A stretch of DNA of 64,000 nt from Ketobacter sp. MCCC 1A13808 (GCF_009746715.1 NZ_VRKW01000006.1:62001-126000); one strand, 5' to 3'. Shown: positions 54,703 through 64,000, counted from the stretch's first letter. Notes: generated by a model not told the origin, from the sequence alone. A program made the numbers and translations.

Positions 54703-55881
54703 ATGATGGATCATGTCATTCAGTTAGCATTTTCGGACACAGTCATTGTAATTGCCGGTAAAACCACGCAAAATAGCCCGATTATAGCGCCTCAAATTAC
54801 CCATTTCGGACATTCAACCGCCATCAGCAAGCTGCAGGAACAACCATACCCAGGCCCCCACGAGCATACGGGAAATCACACCGTATCTACTTATTTTGCC
54901 CGAGCTTATCTGCGCAACGGTGAGCGCATGGGGCTGAATAAAACCGAACTGCTGCTATACGCTGCTATTCCCGAGCAATATTTAGACCAGGGCGAAAACC
55001 GTCTTGCCCCGTATCAGTTAGCACGACTGCTGCACAAGGTTATGGTCGACGCCGACGATGAATTTATGGGGCTGGCCAGACAACGATGCCGCTTCGGGGT
55101 ATTTACTCTGCTGGCGGAACATCTGATCACCTGCGACACCCTGGGCCAGGCTTTGGAAGAAAGTCAGCGCTTTTATCGGCTGGTCACCGGGGCGGTTGAA
55201 TTCCGCTTGCGGCGGGAGCAGCATTTGACCCATTTTAGCCTGACCCTGACGGCACCGGAAAAGGATCCGGATTCGGTATTGATGGAATTACTGATGCTGG
55301 TCTGGCACCGCTTTCCTTCCTGGCTAATCGGGGAAGTCATTCCTTTACAGGCGGTGCACCTCACTCTGCCGGTACCCGTTCACAGCCAGGAATACCGGCT
55401 CCTTTTTCCCTGCATCAGTCATTTTGGTCAAAAGCACAACGCCTTGGTTTTACCAAGCGAATATCTGGACTACCCCATTCACCGCAATGAAGAAGATCTG
55501 AAGCAATATCTGGCCAAGGTTCCGCTTGTGTGGTTTCGCAAGCAGAATTTTGTGGAACTGCAAACACAGCGGGTACTGCAGATTCTTAAGCAATCAGACG
55601 ATCTGCAACACCTGAGCCTGGAGGCCATTGCCGCCCAGTTGTATATGACCTCGCGCACTCTGCGCCGCAAACTGGTAGCGGAAGGAGCCCAGTTTCAAGG
55701 ACTGAAAGACAGTGTGCGGCGTGAGCGGGCGATCTATTGGTTAAGTCAGGATGCGACCATTAAAGAGGTCGCATTAAGAACCGGTTATACCGAAACGGCC
55801 TCCTTTATCCGCGCCTTTCGTAACTGGACCGGATTTTCACCGGGGCAATATAAAAAAGGACTTTCACCGGGCCACCATTAG
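54703..55881 (+). CDS. AraC-family transcriptional regulator
   Basis: Regulator with an arabinose-binding-like N-terminal domain and C-terminal AraC helix-turn-helix. HTH motifs: LSLEAIAAQLYMTSRTLRRK and IKEVALRTGYTETASFIRAF ending in WTGFSPGQYKK. The open frame starts at 54703, but the first ~55 residues are low in similarity; the family usually begins near the STYFARAYLRNGERMGLNK segment, where no standard start codon fits, so the true start remains open. Divergent from the acyl-CoA dehydrogenase gene, its likely target. Confidence 0.85.
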   Translation: MMDHVIQLAFSDTVIVIAGKTTQNSPIIAPQITHFGHSTAISKLQEQPYPGPHEHTGNHTVSTYFARAYLRNGERMGLNKTELLLYAAIPEQYLDQGENRLAPYQLARLLHKVMVDADDEFMGLARQRCRFGVFTLLAEHLITCDTLGQALEESQRFYRLVTGAVEFRLRREQHLTHFSLTLTAPEKDPDSVLMELLMLVWHRFPSWLIGEVIPLQAVHLTLPVPVHSQEYRLLFPCISHFGQKHNALVLPSEYLDYPIHRNEEDLKQYLAKVPLVWFRKQNFVELQTQRVLQILKQSDDLQHLSLEAIAAQLYMTSRTLRRKLVAEGAQFQGLKDSVRRERAIYWLSQDATIKEVALRTGYTETASFIRAFRNWTGFSPGQYKKGLSPGHH

Positions 55882-56033
55882 TAACCTATCAGAACGGAAC
55901 AATACCCGTAAATTGTAAGAATTCATAATATCTGGCCCCGCCCACACCGCGTTAACTGGCCATACGGCAACGGCACATTTAGAATGAGGCCAATTACAAC
56001 ACCCTCCAACAAGAAAAGTTCAAAGGAATTAAC

Positions 56034-57218
56034 ATGGTTGTTCAACCCCGGGTTAAAGGTTTCATCTGCACTACTGCGCACCCAGTCGGTTGCGAAGCGA
56101 ACGTCAAATCCCAGATCGAATTCGTTAAATCCCAAGGTGAGATTGAAGGTGCTGCCAAACGCGTATTGGTGATCGGTTCTTCCACCGGCTATGGACTGGC
56201 CTCCCGCATTACCGCAGCTTTTGCCGGCGGCGCCAGCACCATCGGGGTGTTTTTTGAGAAAGCGGCCGCGGGCAAACGAACCGCTTCCGCAGGCTGGTAT
56301 AACGCAGCCGCGTTCCAATCCGCCGCTGATGCAGCCGGCTTGTATTCCAAAAATATCAACGGCGATGCGTTTTCACACGAAATCAAACGCCAGACCATTG
56401 ACCTGATCAAACAGGATCTGGGTCAAATCGATCTGCTGGTCTATAGCTTGGCCTCTCCCCGCCGCCAGCACCCTGACACCGGCGTGCTACACGCATCCAC
56501 ATTGAAACCTATTGGCAAACCCGTTTCCCAGACCGGCTTGGATACGGATCGTGAAATTATTAAACCGTTTACCCTGGAGCCCGCCAGCCAGGAAGAAATT
56601 GATAACACCATCGCCGTGATGGGTGGCAACGACTGGGAATTATGGATCGACGCATTGAGCAACGCCGGCGTGTTAAGTGAATCCTGCAAAACCACGGCGT
56701 ACACTTACGTAGGCGAACAGGTGACTCGTGATATCTATTGGGACGGCACCATCGGGGCAGCAAAGAAAGATCTGGACCGTGCCGCAGGGGGCATGCGTGA
56801 CAAGGGCATTGATTCCAGGGTCTCGGTGCTGAAAGCCGTGGTCACACAATCCAGCTCAGCAATTCCGGTCATGCCGCTGTATCTGGCCCTGCTGTTCAAA
56901 ATAATGAAGGCCAATGGCACCCATGAGGGCTGCATCGGACAAACCTATCGTTTATTCAATGAGTGCCTGTATAACCCATCCCCAAGGCTGGATGACGACG
57001 GGCGCTTTCGAGTGGATGAGAAAGAAGTCATTCCTGAAGTGCAAAAACAAATCGAATCAATCTGGCCCCAGGTCACCACCGAGAATCTGAATGAGGTAAG
57101 TGACTTCAAAGGGTTCCGCACTGAGTTTATGCAACTTTTCGGCTTTAATGTTGAAGGCGTGGATTATGATGCCGACATTAATGTTGATGTGCCGATCAAC
57201 CAGCTCCAACCCGCCTGA
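56034..57218 (+). CDS. fabV: Enoyl-ACP/trans-2-enoyl-CoA reductase FabV
   Basis: NADH-dependent reductase finishing each fatty-acid elongation cycle; FabV types are insensitive to triclosan. The 394-residue product matches the family. Motifs: [20 protein letters not shown] at the start, the Rossmann segment [27 protein letters not shown], and the active-site [26 protein letters not shown] region with the Y-x8-K pair. AGGAATTAAC precedes the ATG. The gene ends at a perfect palindrome and is convergent with the PilZ/FeeM-like gene. Confidence 0.95.
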   Translation: MVVQPRVKGFICTTAHPVGCEANVKSQIEFVKSQGEIEGAAKRVLVIGSSTGYGLASRITAAFAGGASTIGVFFEKAAAGKRTASAGWYNAAAFQSAADAAGLYSKNINGDAFSHEIKRQTIDLIKQDLGQIDLLVYSLASPRRQHPDTGVLHASTLKPIGKPVSQTGLDTDREIIKPFTLEPASQEEIDNTIAVMGGNDWELWIDALSNAGVLSESCKTTAYTYVGEQVTRDIYWDGTIGAAKKDLDRAAGGMRDKGIDSRVSVLKAVVTQSSSAIPVMPLYLALLFKIMKANGTHEGCIGQTYRLFNECLYNPSPRLDDDGRFRVDEKEVIPEVQKQIESIWPQVTTENLNEVSDFKGFRTEFMQLFGFNVEGVDYDADINVDVPINQLQPA

Positions 57219-57251
57219 ATGTGGTTTTAAACAACAGACCCAACTGGGCAG

Positions 57252-57289
57252 GCAACAGGCCGGTTTGCGATCGCAAACCGGCCTGTTGC
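57252..57289. terminator. Perfect 38-bp palindrome between convergent genes
   Basis: GCAACAGGCCGGTTTGCGA and its exact reverse complement abut with no spacer (centre GCGATCGC). It lies 34 bp after fabV and touches the end of the convergent gene, so a shared bidirectional terminator is likely, although only a short T-run follows. Confidence 0.7.
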
Positions 57290-58752
57290 TATTTAACCGC
57301 CACCAACAAGGTCGAACGCTTGGCTTGGTAGTAATTTTTCAAACGATCCAGCAGTGGCCTACTGGTTACCGAACAGTGATAGAGAAAACAGCTACCATAA
57401 ATCCGGAAGCGCTCTGCCAGTGAATAACGAATTACCCGACGCCGGTATAAATACAAACTCACGTTGCCCCATATGCGCCACCAGTCTACTGGATGCATGC
57501 CCTTGCCCCACTTGGTTGTAAGGTCGGTCATCACTAACACTTTCATATTCAGGTTGCGGTATTTGGGCTGCACAAAATTAAATTCCGTTTCCTGAAAACC
57601 AATCGACTTGTACAATTCCGCCAAATACTTATCGCTGCTGATCACAATGTGGTTACGACCGAACATCATTGCATTTTTATATATGTGCTCGAATAAACCA
57701 TGCAGGATATCGGTGTCACGATAACCTTTATCCAGGCACAGCGCCGCCACCTCAAAGCAATGCTGATAAGAGGGTAATTGCGCAAACTGCTCTTGCGGCA
57801 ACAACACTTCCAGCTCCATAGGTTGCGAACCACCATTACTGAAAATCATGGTTGCTGTACCAATCGCAGTGCCCTGATGGTAGACCACCAGAATCCGGCT
57901 GTAACGATCAAAGAAGTAAGACAGGGATTTCAGCGGAGCGTCCGGTTTCACTTTTCTGACCGCGGCATAGTTACGCCGACGCAATAACAATATATCTTCA
58001 TATTCCTGTTGCGTTTCTACGAACTTGTATTGCACCAATTCTTTAACGTAATAGGATCGAAATCCGGAACGGCGCAAATCTCTTGGGGTTTTTTTCAAAT
58101 AATGAAAGCAATACTGGCTGATTTCCTGTTCCGTTTTCTCGGTTAGCCGGTTTAACTTTACAAAACAGCGCAATCGGTTGTTTGATGTGAATGTCACATC
58201 CGAAACAACCCCTTCGACAATCTGCGATTTTTCCGACAAACCCAGCCGGCACACCAAACGCATCCCGCTTAACAACACGCAGCCTGCGTCAATATTAGTC
58301 AGATAAAAACCCTGGGCTGACAGACTTTCAATATCAAAGTAATGATTCTGTTTGTAAAAAAACGGATGTGTAAACTGGCCGCGAATAACATCACTGCCGA
58401 CCAGTTCTATCGGTGTCAGCACGCCATGACCTTTCGAACAGGCATGATCAATGACAGCAGAAATTTTTAAGCCGTCATCGCAAACTTGCTGATCAATAAT
58501 AATGCCACTGATACGGTATTGCACTCCGATCAACGGACTTACTTTCAATGTCACTTGATCGGTGAGTTTAACTCTTGCCAGATTTTCTTTCGAAATCAGC
58601 ATCGCAAAACCCAGGCTCGAAATATCGAGTAGCGTTATTTTTATGTTAAGCGACCCCGATTCTAGTGTCGCCTTTACCCCATGATTTCCATTCAACTGTT
58701 GCCGAACAAGACGGCGCCCTTCCCTAGATGAAAACGATACAGGAGTTTCCAT
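57289..58752 (-). CDS. Tandem PilZ-like domains fused to FeeM-like N-acyl amino acid synthase domain
   Basis: Unnamed 487-residue protein from METPVSFSSREGRR (an ATG four codons upstream is also possible). The first domain has a canonical PilZ c-di-GMP motif pair: RRLVR and DISSLG. The second, about residues 120-220, resembles PilZ (FDIESLSAQGFYL) but its arginine motif is not obvious. The C-terminal half (about 245-440) has the GNAT-like FeeM core: YEDILLLRRRNYA, SRILVVYHQGTAIGTATMIF, EVAALCLDKGYRDTDILHGL, HIVISSDKYLAELYKSIGFQ. FeeM enzymes make N-acyl amino acids from acyl-ACP. C-di-GMP control of this activity is inferred. Confidence 0.72.
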   Translation of the reverse strand: METPVSFSSREGRRLVRQQLNGNHGVKATLESGSLNIKITLLDISSLGFAMLISKENLARVKLTDQVTLKVSPLIGVQYRISGIIIDQQVCDDGLKISAVIDHACSKGHGVLTPIELVGSDVIRGQFTHPFFYKQNHYFDIESLSAQGFYLTNIDAGCVLLSGMRLVCRLGLSEKSQIVEGVVSDVTFTSNNRLRCFVKLNRLTEKTEQEISQYCFHYLKKTPRDLRRSGFRSYYVKELVQYKFVETQQEYEDILLLRRRNYAAVRKVKPDAPLKSLSYFFDRYSRILVVYHQGTAIGTATMIFSNGGSQPMELEVLLPQEQFAQLPSYQHCFEVAALCLDKGYRDTDILHGLFEHIYKNAMMFGRNHIVISSDKYLAELYKSIGFQETEFNFVQPKYRNLNMKVLVMTDLTTKWGKGMHPVDWWRIWGNVSLYLYRRRVIRYSLAERFRIYGSCFLYHCSVTSRPLLDRLKNYYQAKRSTLLVAVK

Positions 58753-58764
58753 GCAGGCATTCAC

Positions 58765-59459
58765 ACTTAGCTAATTAAAAGAATAAATTGATTTCCGATG
58801 TTCGAATCCTAAAAACAAAAAAGGATTCCCCTCAAACATTCGGAAAGCACAATCTAATGAAAAACCAGACGAAAACCAAACGTTATTTGGTTAATTAATG
58901 AAATCAATTTGACGACCTGGTTATACATTCTTCTATCCCGTTCACAGTTGATTCACATTAACGCTTTTTGTATTTCAATTAGAAATAATTGTACGATCGT
59001 TTTAGCATACAAAGGCTAAATCGCTGACATTTGTTGTCGTCAAGGGCGTTAAAATCTGACTTTTTTTGACTCTGTATGCGCTTATAACTGCCAATAAACA
59101 ACCACCATGAAACGAAGAGCAGGAACGTGACGCTCTGGGTGACTACTACCGCAATCGCAGTCAGCAAATCTCCTGCCAGGAACGGTAACAACACCACTGG
59201 ACGCCTTTGAGTATACACCGCATATTCAGCTGTACACCCAACTAACCTGTTATCCGTTGCATTGCTTCGGCTATCGATCGGAATTCGGTTCACCTTACGC
59301 CCGTAGCGATGAATGGCCAGCGCAACAACAGGTCAGCGGTCAAAAGAACCTCAGGGCAAGGCGCCTATAACCGCTACCGTTGCGCGTCCGGCAGACTATC
59401 GCCTCTCGCGTGAGGAGGTTAAGCGAGCGGTCCGGGCCGATCGCGCAATTAGGTGAGAT
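58765..59459. other. Intergenic region, no secure gene
   Basis: About 700 bp. A 104-codon minus-strand frame (58979-59293) has one hydrophobic stretch (AIAVVVTQSVTFLLFVSWWL) but no recognisable family and no good ribosome-binding site. Another 47-codon plus-strand frame (59313-59456, ending EEVKRAVRADRAIR) is also unsupported. The sequence is AT-rich up to about 59,100 and GC-rich after it, suggesting remnants of different origin. Confidence 0.45.
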
Positions 59460-60527
59460 CTACTTGATTAGACCGTCCTTTAACATCTGCTGGAAATGTT
59501 CAACGAAGGTCTGCTCTAACGGCCGGTAGCTCAGCCCTAAACGCGTCTGGCTGCGGCTATTGTCGAATTTCAACGGATGACCGACATTTTGCTCAACAAA
59601 GCGCGGCGTGACACTGGAATCCAACACACTGCCGAACCATTTCACCACAAACTTCGGCAGCTCCATCACCGGAAACCGATAGCCTTTGGGATAATGTTTT
59701 TTTAGTATATTTGCGATTTCCAGCATGGTCGGCTCACCATTGGACACAATATGGCGACCTTGTGCATCACTGCGAAAGGCGGCTTCCACGTGCGCCTGGG
59801 CCACATCCCGCACATCGACCCATCCTAAACGCATCTTCGGCACGCCCGGCCAAAGCTTACCTGTGCCCATGCTGCGCAAGGTATCAATGCTGGTGGAGCG
59901 ACTGGTTTTGTTCAACGCAGGGCCACCCACCATGCTCGGGTTAATCGTCACCAGATGCCAGCGATCCTGCGCGTTGTATATATTCCAGGCTTCCTTTTCC
60001 GCCAGAAATTTTGAATACGAATAAGGCTGGTGATGTTCACTGCTGCTTTTATTCCAATCCGTCTCGTCAAACCGGTCGCGGGCAATGTCTTTCAGATCAG
60101 CATTGTCGCCGAAAACCGCAGCCACACTGCTGGTTAATACCACCCGTTTCACACTGATTGTACGGTTAACTGCTTCCAGAACGTGACGGGTGCCCTCCAC
60201 CGCCGGACGGATCAACGCTTCGTTGGCGTCTTTAAAGCCACGCACAACGAAGGGCGATGCGGTGTGCATCACCACTTCACAGCCGGCCATCGCTTCGTCG
60301 AAGCTAGCCGGGTCCAACAAATCCGCTTTAAATAGTTTCAGGGTGCCGGCTGGAGCCTGCGCCGCGATATCCCGCAACGGCTGTACTGACTTGGCCTTGT
60401 CCGGGTCTCTCACCGTGCCATATACAGTGCATCCCTGATCCAACAGTAATTTGATAATCCAATTAGCAATATAACCTGAGGCTCCGGTTACCAGAATGGG
60501 TTTGGTTTTATCAATAATCTGTTCCAT
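59460..60527 (-). CDS. NAD-dependent epimerase/dihydroflavonol-4-reductase-like SDR
   Basis: Extended SDR of 355 residues from the ATG at 60525-60527, which follows AAAGGAGCCGCT; upstream ATG codons lack this site. Motifs: ILVTGASGYIANWIIKLLL (TGxxGxxA/G), GTVRDPDKAKSVQ, the HTASPFVVRG segment, VVLTSSVAAV, and the Y-x3-K active site YSYSKFLAEKEAW. This is the DFR/cinnamyl-alcohol-like branch acting on hydroxy-ketones or aldehydes. It diverges from the metallophosphoesterase gene. Confidence 0.87.
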   Translation of the reverse strand: MEQIIDKTKPILVTGASGYIANWIIKLLLDQGCTVYGTVRDPDKAKSVQPLRDIAAQAPAGTLKLFKADLLDPASFDEAMAGCEVVMHTASPFVVRGFKDANEALIRPAVEGTRHVLEAVNRTISVKRVVLTSSVAAVFGDNADLKDIARDRFDETDWNKSSSEHHQPYSYSKFLAEKEAWNIYNAQDRWHLVTINPSMVGGPALNKTSRSTSIDTLRSMGTGKLWPGVPKMRLGWVDVRDVAQAHVEAAFRSDAQGRHIVSNGEPTMLEIANILKKHYPKGYRFPVMELPKFVVKWFGSVLDSSVTPRFVEQNVGHPLKFDNSRSQTRLGLSYRPLEQTFVEHFQQMLKDGLIK

Positions 60528-60682
60528 AGCGGCTCCTTTATCCATCCTGGATGGATTGAGTAAAAATCTTGGGCTTAACTGAACCGCGCCAACATAAGCC
60601 ATCGGGCTTTAAGATACAATGGTCCCGCAGCCACCTTGGTTGCCTATACTGTTACGCTTGCTCTCTTCCAGGACTTATTGTT

Positions 60683-61840
60683 GTGCGCCGATCCACCATT
60701 CTGATCACTGCTTTATTCAGCTTCTCATTGATCTTTCACGGGTATATCGGGTTTCGTTTGATACCCGATTTAAGTGCAGTTCCCGTTATCACTTTCCTAG
60801 CCGCTGCCACCCTGCTCTCGGCGGCGTTGCTGGTACCACTCGCTTTAATCCGAACACAGGCACCGGATAGCAACTTGAACCGAACCCTTGTCTGGAGCGG
60901 ATTTATCGCCATGGGCTGGGTCTCAACCCTGTTTGTAGCGACACTGCTGCGGGATTTGTTTCTACTGTTGTTGCTCCTGGTAACGTGGGTGGCCAACCCC
61001 CTATGGATATCACCACAACTGCCGCTGTGGAGTGCCTGGCTGGTCATTACAGGCAGCGCTCTGGTCACCCTGATCGGACTGGCCAATGTGCTCTCCGGGC
61101 CGACGCTGCAGAAAGTGGATGTAGCGATCGAAAACCTGCCCCCGGCGTTACACGGATTCCGTATCGTCCAGATCACCGATATTCATGTGGGCCCGACCAT
61201 TAAGAAAACGTTTCTACAAAAAGTAGTGCAGATAGTGAATCTTCAGCAAGCCGACGTCGTCGCGATTACCGGCGACCTGGTAGATGGCCGCGTACAACAT
61301 CTAGGGGACGAGGTAACACCGTTGCAACAACTGAAGTCGGCTTATGGCACTTATTTTGTCACCGGCAACCATGAATATTATTCCAATGCCAACCAGTGGA
61401 TTGAGCACTTGCGTGCTTTGGGTATTCGCATTTTATTAAATGAGCATGTGGTCCTGGTGAAAGACGATGCCAAACTGGTTCTCGCTGGAATCACCGATTA
61501 TTCTGCCCACCAATTTGACGAAAACCAGCGCAGCAATCCCCACGCTGCACTGCTCAATGCCCCGCCCGACGCCGGAGCCCGAATACTGCTGGCTCATCAG
61601 CCCCGCAGTATTTTTCAGGCACTCGATGCCGGTTATCATTTGCAACTGTCCGGCCACACGCACGGCGGACAATTCTGGCCCTGGAATCTGTTTGTGCCCT
61701 TGCAACAACCGTTTACCGCCGGCCTGCACTGGCATCAAAGCATGTGGATTTACACCAGTCGCGGCACCGGCTATTGGGGGCCGCCAAAACGTTTTGCTGC
61801 TCCGGCGGAAATAACGCTGATTCGATTGATAGAGAAGTAA
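60683..61840 (+). CDS. Membrane-anchored metallophosphoesterase
   Basis: Calcineurin-like phosphoesterase of 385 residues if translation starts at GTG (60683), which follows AGGA by 9 nt; the longer frame from 60569 adds an unlikely polar leader overlapping the divergent gene's promoter. Four to five N-terminal hydrophobic helices (about residues 1-140) are followed by the catalytic domain with TDIHVGPT, TGDLVDG, TGNHEYY, and LSGHTHGGQFWP, the complete dinuclear metal set. Members of the YkuE/YaeI type act on lipid or phosphodiester substrates at the membrane. The MATE gene follows after 1 bp. Confidence 0.88.
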   Translation: MRRSTILITALFSFSLIFHGYIGFRLIPDLSAVPVITFLAAATLLSAALLVPLALIRTQAPDSNLNRTLVWSGFIAMGWVSTLFVATLLRDLFLLLLLLVTWVANPLWISPQLPLWSAWLVITGSALVTLIGLANVLSGPTLQKVDVAIENLPPALHGFRIVQITDIHVGPTIKKTFLQKVVQIVNLQQADVVAITGDLVDGRVQHLGDEVTPLQQLKSAYGTYFVTGNHEYYSNANQWIEHLRALGIRILLNEHVVLVKDDAKLVLAGITDYSAHQFDENQRSNPHAALLNAPPDAGARILLAHQPRSIFQALDAGYHLQLSGHTHGGQFWPWNLFVPLQQPFTAGLHWHQSMWIYTSRGTGYWGPPKRFAAPAEITLIRLIEK

Positions 61841-61841
61841 T

Positions 61842-63185
61842 ATGCCCGCCGCTCCTGCACCTACCTATGCCCAGATTACGGTATTGGCCATCCCCATTAT
61901 CATCGCTAATAGCGCGACGCCGCTATTGGGGCTGGCGGACACCGCCGTCATCGGCAACCTTGCCGGCACCGCAGAACTGGGCGCGGTCGCATTAGGCTCG
62001 CTGCTATTTAATTTTATCTATTGGGGTTTTGGTTTTCTGCGTATGAGCACCACTGGGTTTGTGGCACAGGCCAGTGGACAAAACGATCCGGGAGAAGTTA
62101 TAGCCGTTACCAGTCGCGCCTTGTTGTTGGCTGTTTTGATCGGTGCCGTACTGCTCATACTACAATGGCCACTGGTCACTCTTGGATTATCCCTTTTGGG
62201 TGCCAGCGACGAAGTCGAACAGATAACCCATTCCTATTTCCAAATCCGCATCTGGGGTGCACCTGCGATCCTGAGTCTGTATGTACTGATGGGATACCTG
62301 ATTGGCCAGGGCTTGAGTCGGCTGCTGTTGATCGTGCAGTTATTTCTTAACGGCATTAACATCGCCCTGGACATTCTGTTTGCGGGCTATTTGCATTGGG
62401 GAGCTGAAGGCATCGCCGCCGGCACCGCTATTGCCGAGTGGTTAACCCTGATCGTGGCCTTGACGTTGGTCTACCGCCACTATCGTCTTCACTTCGGTAT
62501 ACCTTTGCAGAACCTGTCACGCAGTTCACTTTGGAATATGAGCAAAATCCGCAGCACCCTGAGCGCCAACTCTAATTTAATGGTGCGCACCCTGTTTCTG
62601 CTATTGAGTTTTGCCGTGTTCGCGGACCAGGGTGCGCGCTTCGGCAATACGACCCTGGCCGCCAACCACATCCTATTGCAATTCATTTCGTTCAGCGCTT
62701 TTTTTCTGGATGGTTTTGCCTTTGTCACGGAATCTCTGGTAGGAAAGGCAGCCGGTCGTCGCCAACAAACGGCCTTCGATCTTGCCGTGAAACGTTCAAC
62801 CCTGCTCGCAGCCGTCACGGCCATGGGATTAGCCGCCGGCATTGCCGTTACCGGGCATGCGTTGATAGACCGGCTTACGGATATTGAATCCATACGGACA
62901 ACCGCAAAAGCCTATCTGCCCTTTGTTGTCGTTTATGTACTGCTGTCGTTTGCTGCATTTCAACTTGACGGTATCTTTATCGGCACTACCAGCACCACGG
63001 CGTTACGTAACGCATCGGTCCTGGCCACCCTTGGCTTTTTGTTGTTGAGTTCTTTGCTGATACCGCCGATGGCCAATCAGGGGTTATGGATTGCCTTCAC
63101 CGGCTTTGTCGTGCTGAGAGCGCTTTTTCTGGGATGCTATATGCCATCACTACGACGGCAGCTCGCATTAAACGACGGACCCTAA
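61842..63185 (+). CDS. MATE-family efflux transporter (DinF-like)
   Basis: Na+- or H+-coupled multidrug/toxin exporter of 447 residues with twelve hydrophobic segments. Motifs: VLAIPIIIANSATPLLGLAD, TAVIGNLAGTAELGAVALGS, FGFLRMSTTGFVAQASG, and in the second half TTLAANHILLQFISFSAFFL and DGFAFVTESLVGKAAG, typical of the DinF branch. Its ATG lies 1 bp after the stop of the phosphoesterase gene, so translation is coupled. The exported compound is unknown. Confidence 0.92.
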   Translation: MPAAPAPTYAQITVLAIPIIIANSATPLLGLADTAVIGNLAGTAELGAVALGSLLFNFIYWGFGFLRMSTTGFVAQASGQNDPGEVIAVTSRALLLAVLIGAVLLILQWPLVTLGLSLLGASDEVEQITHSYFQIRIWGAPAILSLYVLMGYLIGQGLSRLLLIVQLFLNGINIALDILFAGYLHWGAEGIAAGTAIAEWLTLIVALTLVYRHYRLHFGIPLQNLSRSSLWNMSKIRSTLSANSNLMVRTLFLLLSFAVFADQGARFGNTTLAANHILLQFISFSAFFLDGFAFVTESLVGKAAGRRQQTAFDLAVKRSTLLAAVTAMGLAAGIAVTGHALIDRLTDIESIRTTAKAYLPFVVVYVLLSFAAFQLDGIFIGTTSTTALRNASVLATLGFLLLSSLLIPPMANQGLWIAFTGFVVLRALFLGCYMPSLRRQLALNDGP

Positions 63186-63210
63186 TGGGATTTAGCCGAC
63201 ACTGCATCCG

Positions 63211-64000
63211 CTAACCGGCACGCTTCATTAGCCAGTCATCAAATAGCGTCAGCGACATTGGCTTAGCCAAATAGTAACCTTGCACCCGGTCGCACCCTAA
63301 TCGAGTCACAGTGCCAAGGGTATTTTCGTTTTCTACCCCTTCGGCAACCGTCTGGATCTGTAACGCACGGGCCAACTTCACTGTATTTTCCACGATCCGA
63401 TAATCACTGGTATTACGCTGCATTTGTCCGATAAAACTACGGTCTATTTTCAATTCCTGAATCGGCATACGGCTTAAATACGCTAGCGAGGAATAACCGG
63501 TACCGTAGTCATCCAAAGCCACCCGACAGCCTGTGGACGCTAATTGGTTCAGGTTACTGATCACCGCCTCCATATCATCACTCATCGACGTTTCGGTCAC
63601 TTCGAAAATAACGTCGTTCAGACTGATCAACTGGGCTTCTGCACAGGTCACAACAAAAGACACAATCCTGGGGTCCATCAGGTTCTGCACAGACAAATTA
63701 ATACTGAGGCTGATCATGACGCCTTTTTCGTGCAGCCTGCGCAGTAATGAAAAAGCCTCTTCCACGATGAATTTGGTCAGCTCTGCCATCAGGCCCGCTT
63801 CTTCAGCCACCTCTATAAATTCATCGGGAGCCACCACGCCGAACGTTTCACTATTCCAGCGCGCTAACACCTCCGCACCGCAAAGAGCACCGGTGACACA
63901 CTCAAACTGAGGCTGGATATGAATTTCGAGTTCACGATTCTTTATCGCTTGCGCCAACGCACCCACCAGTGCCAGGCGACGGCGACCAAACGTATCGACT
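63211..64000 (-). CDS. EAL-domain c-di-GMP phosphodiesterase, N-terminus beyond window
   Basis: The frame is open to the window edge, so only the C-terminal 260 or so residues are visible. They form a complete EAL domain: LEIHIQPQFECVTGALCGAE, EVLARWNSE, SINLSVQNLMD, EVTETSMSDD, DDYGTGYSSLAYL, ELKIDRSFIGQM, AEGVENENTL and QGYYLAKPMS. The metal-binding and catalytic glutamates, aspartates and lysine are present, so it should hydrolyse c-di-GMP. The lead-in RRRLALVGALAQAIKNR suggests a GGDEF domain upstream. Convergent with the MATE gene. Confidence 0.92.
   Translation of the reverse strand, partial: VDTFGRRRLALVGALAQAIKNRELEIHIQPQFECVTGALCGAEVLARWNSETFGVVAPDEFIEVAEEAGLMAELTKFIVEEAFSLLRRLHEKGVMISLSINLSVQNLMDPRIVSFVVTCAEAQLISLNDVIFEVTETSMSDDMEAVISNLNQLASTGCRVALDDYGTGYSSLAYLSRMPIQELKIDRSFIGQMQRNTSDYRIVENTVKLARALQIQTVAEGVENENTLGTVTRLGCDRVQGYYLAKPMSLTLFDDWLMKRAG

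Noticed and set aside
58979-59293. 104-codon minus-strand frame with a hydrophobic stretch
   Set aside because: Could be a small membrane protein, but there is no Shine-Dalgarno, no family match recognised and codon use looks unlike the neighbours; kept only as part of the intergenic note.
1-64000. CRISPR arrays, rRNA or complete tRNA genes, prophage structural genes
   Set aside because: No regularly spaced repeats, rRNA-like stretches, cloverleaf-forming tRNA or phage genes were found; tmRNA is the only structured RNA gene seen.

Overview
The window looks like a chromosome segment of a free-living, probably marine, gammaproteobacterium. Grounds: a grpE/hrcA-recN-fur-bamE-rnfH-smpB-ssrA block with gammaproteobacterial gene order, a tmRNA tag reading ANDDNYALAA, FabV-type enoyl reductase, long-chain-type acyl-CoA dehydrogenase, two RND pumps, and a fused glucosylglycerol-phosphate synthase/phosphatase typical of salt-adapted gammaproteobacteria. 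Base composition is roughly half GC. Genus cannot be assigned from the sequence alone; an alkane/lipid-using marine lineage is a guess.

Layout. 1-7.3 kb: housekeeping core (grpE with a sigma-32 promoter, hrcA, recN, fur, bamE, rnfH, an Na+ symporter where ratA might be expected, smpB, ssrA). 7.3-12.2 kb: an accessory island directly behind the ssrA 3' end with no integrase. It holds an intact hipBA-type module with four phased operators, an intact higBA module, a 379-bp direct repeat carrying a second truncated higB, two paralogous small HTH genes, an IS66 transposase scrap, and a decayed TOTE primase-helicase gene with two large internal deletions. 12.2-23 kb: a molybdenum hydroxylase operon (iorBA-like plus an internally duplicated membrane protein), an HDOD-GAF protein, a lipoprotein and an RND pump. 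23-25.3 kb: a secreted reprolysin-like metalloprotease with a ricin-type lectin tail, preceded by a separate membrane protein resembling the propeptide of such enzymes. 25.5-38 kb: ybiT, a DUF2058 protein, an outer-membrane protein, a 7TM-DISM/EAL phosphodiesterase, ggpPS, and a hydrolase/LysR/SDR group. 38-42 kb: fumC and acnA.

42.5-49 kb is the most unusual metabolic region. An N-carbamoyl-amino-acid-hydrolase-like M20 enzyme (apparently starting at ATT) faces a tightly packed minus-strand operon of a membrane-anchored beta-sandwich protein, an SSS symporter, an uncatalogued 40-residue membrane peptide, an aspartate-carbamoyltransferase homologue lacking the aspartate-binding residues, and an asparagine-synthase-like amidotransferase. 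Together they suggest transport, carbamoylation, amidation and decarbamoylation of an unknown amino compound.

49-64 kb: a second RND pump, acyl-CoA dehydrogenase, AraC regulator, fabV, a tandem-PilZ plus FeeM-like acyltransferase protein, a reductase, a metallophosphoesterase, a MATE transporter and the C-terminal part of another EAL protein. Two EAL proteins and one PilZ protein in one window point to c-di-GMP signalling as a recurring theme.
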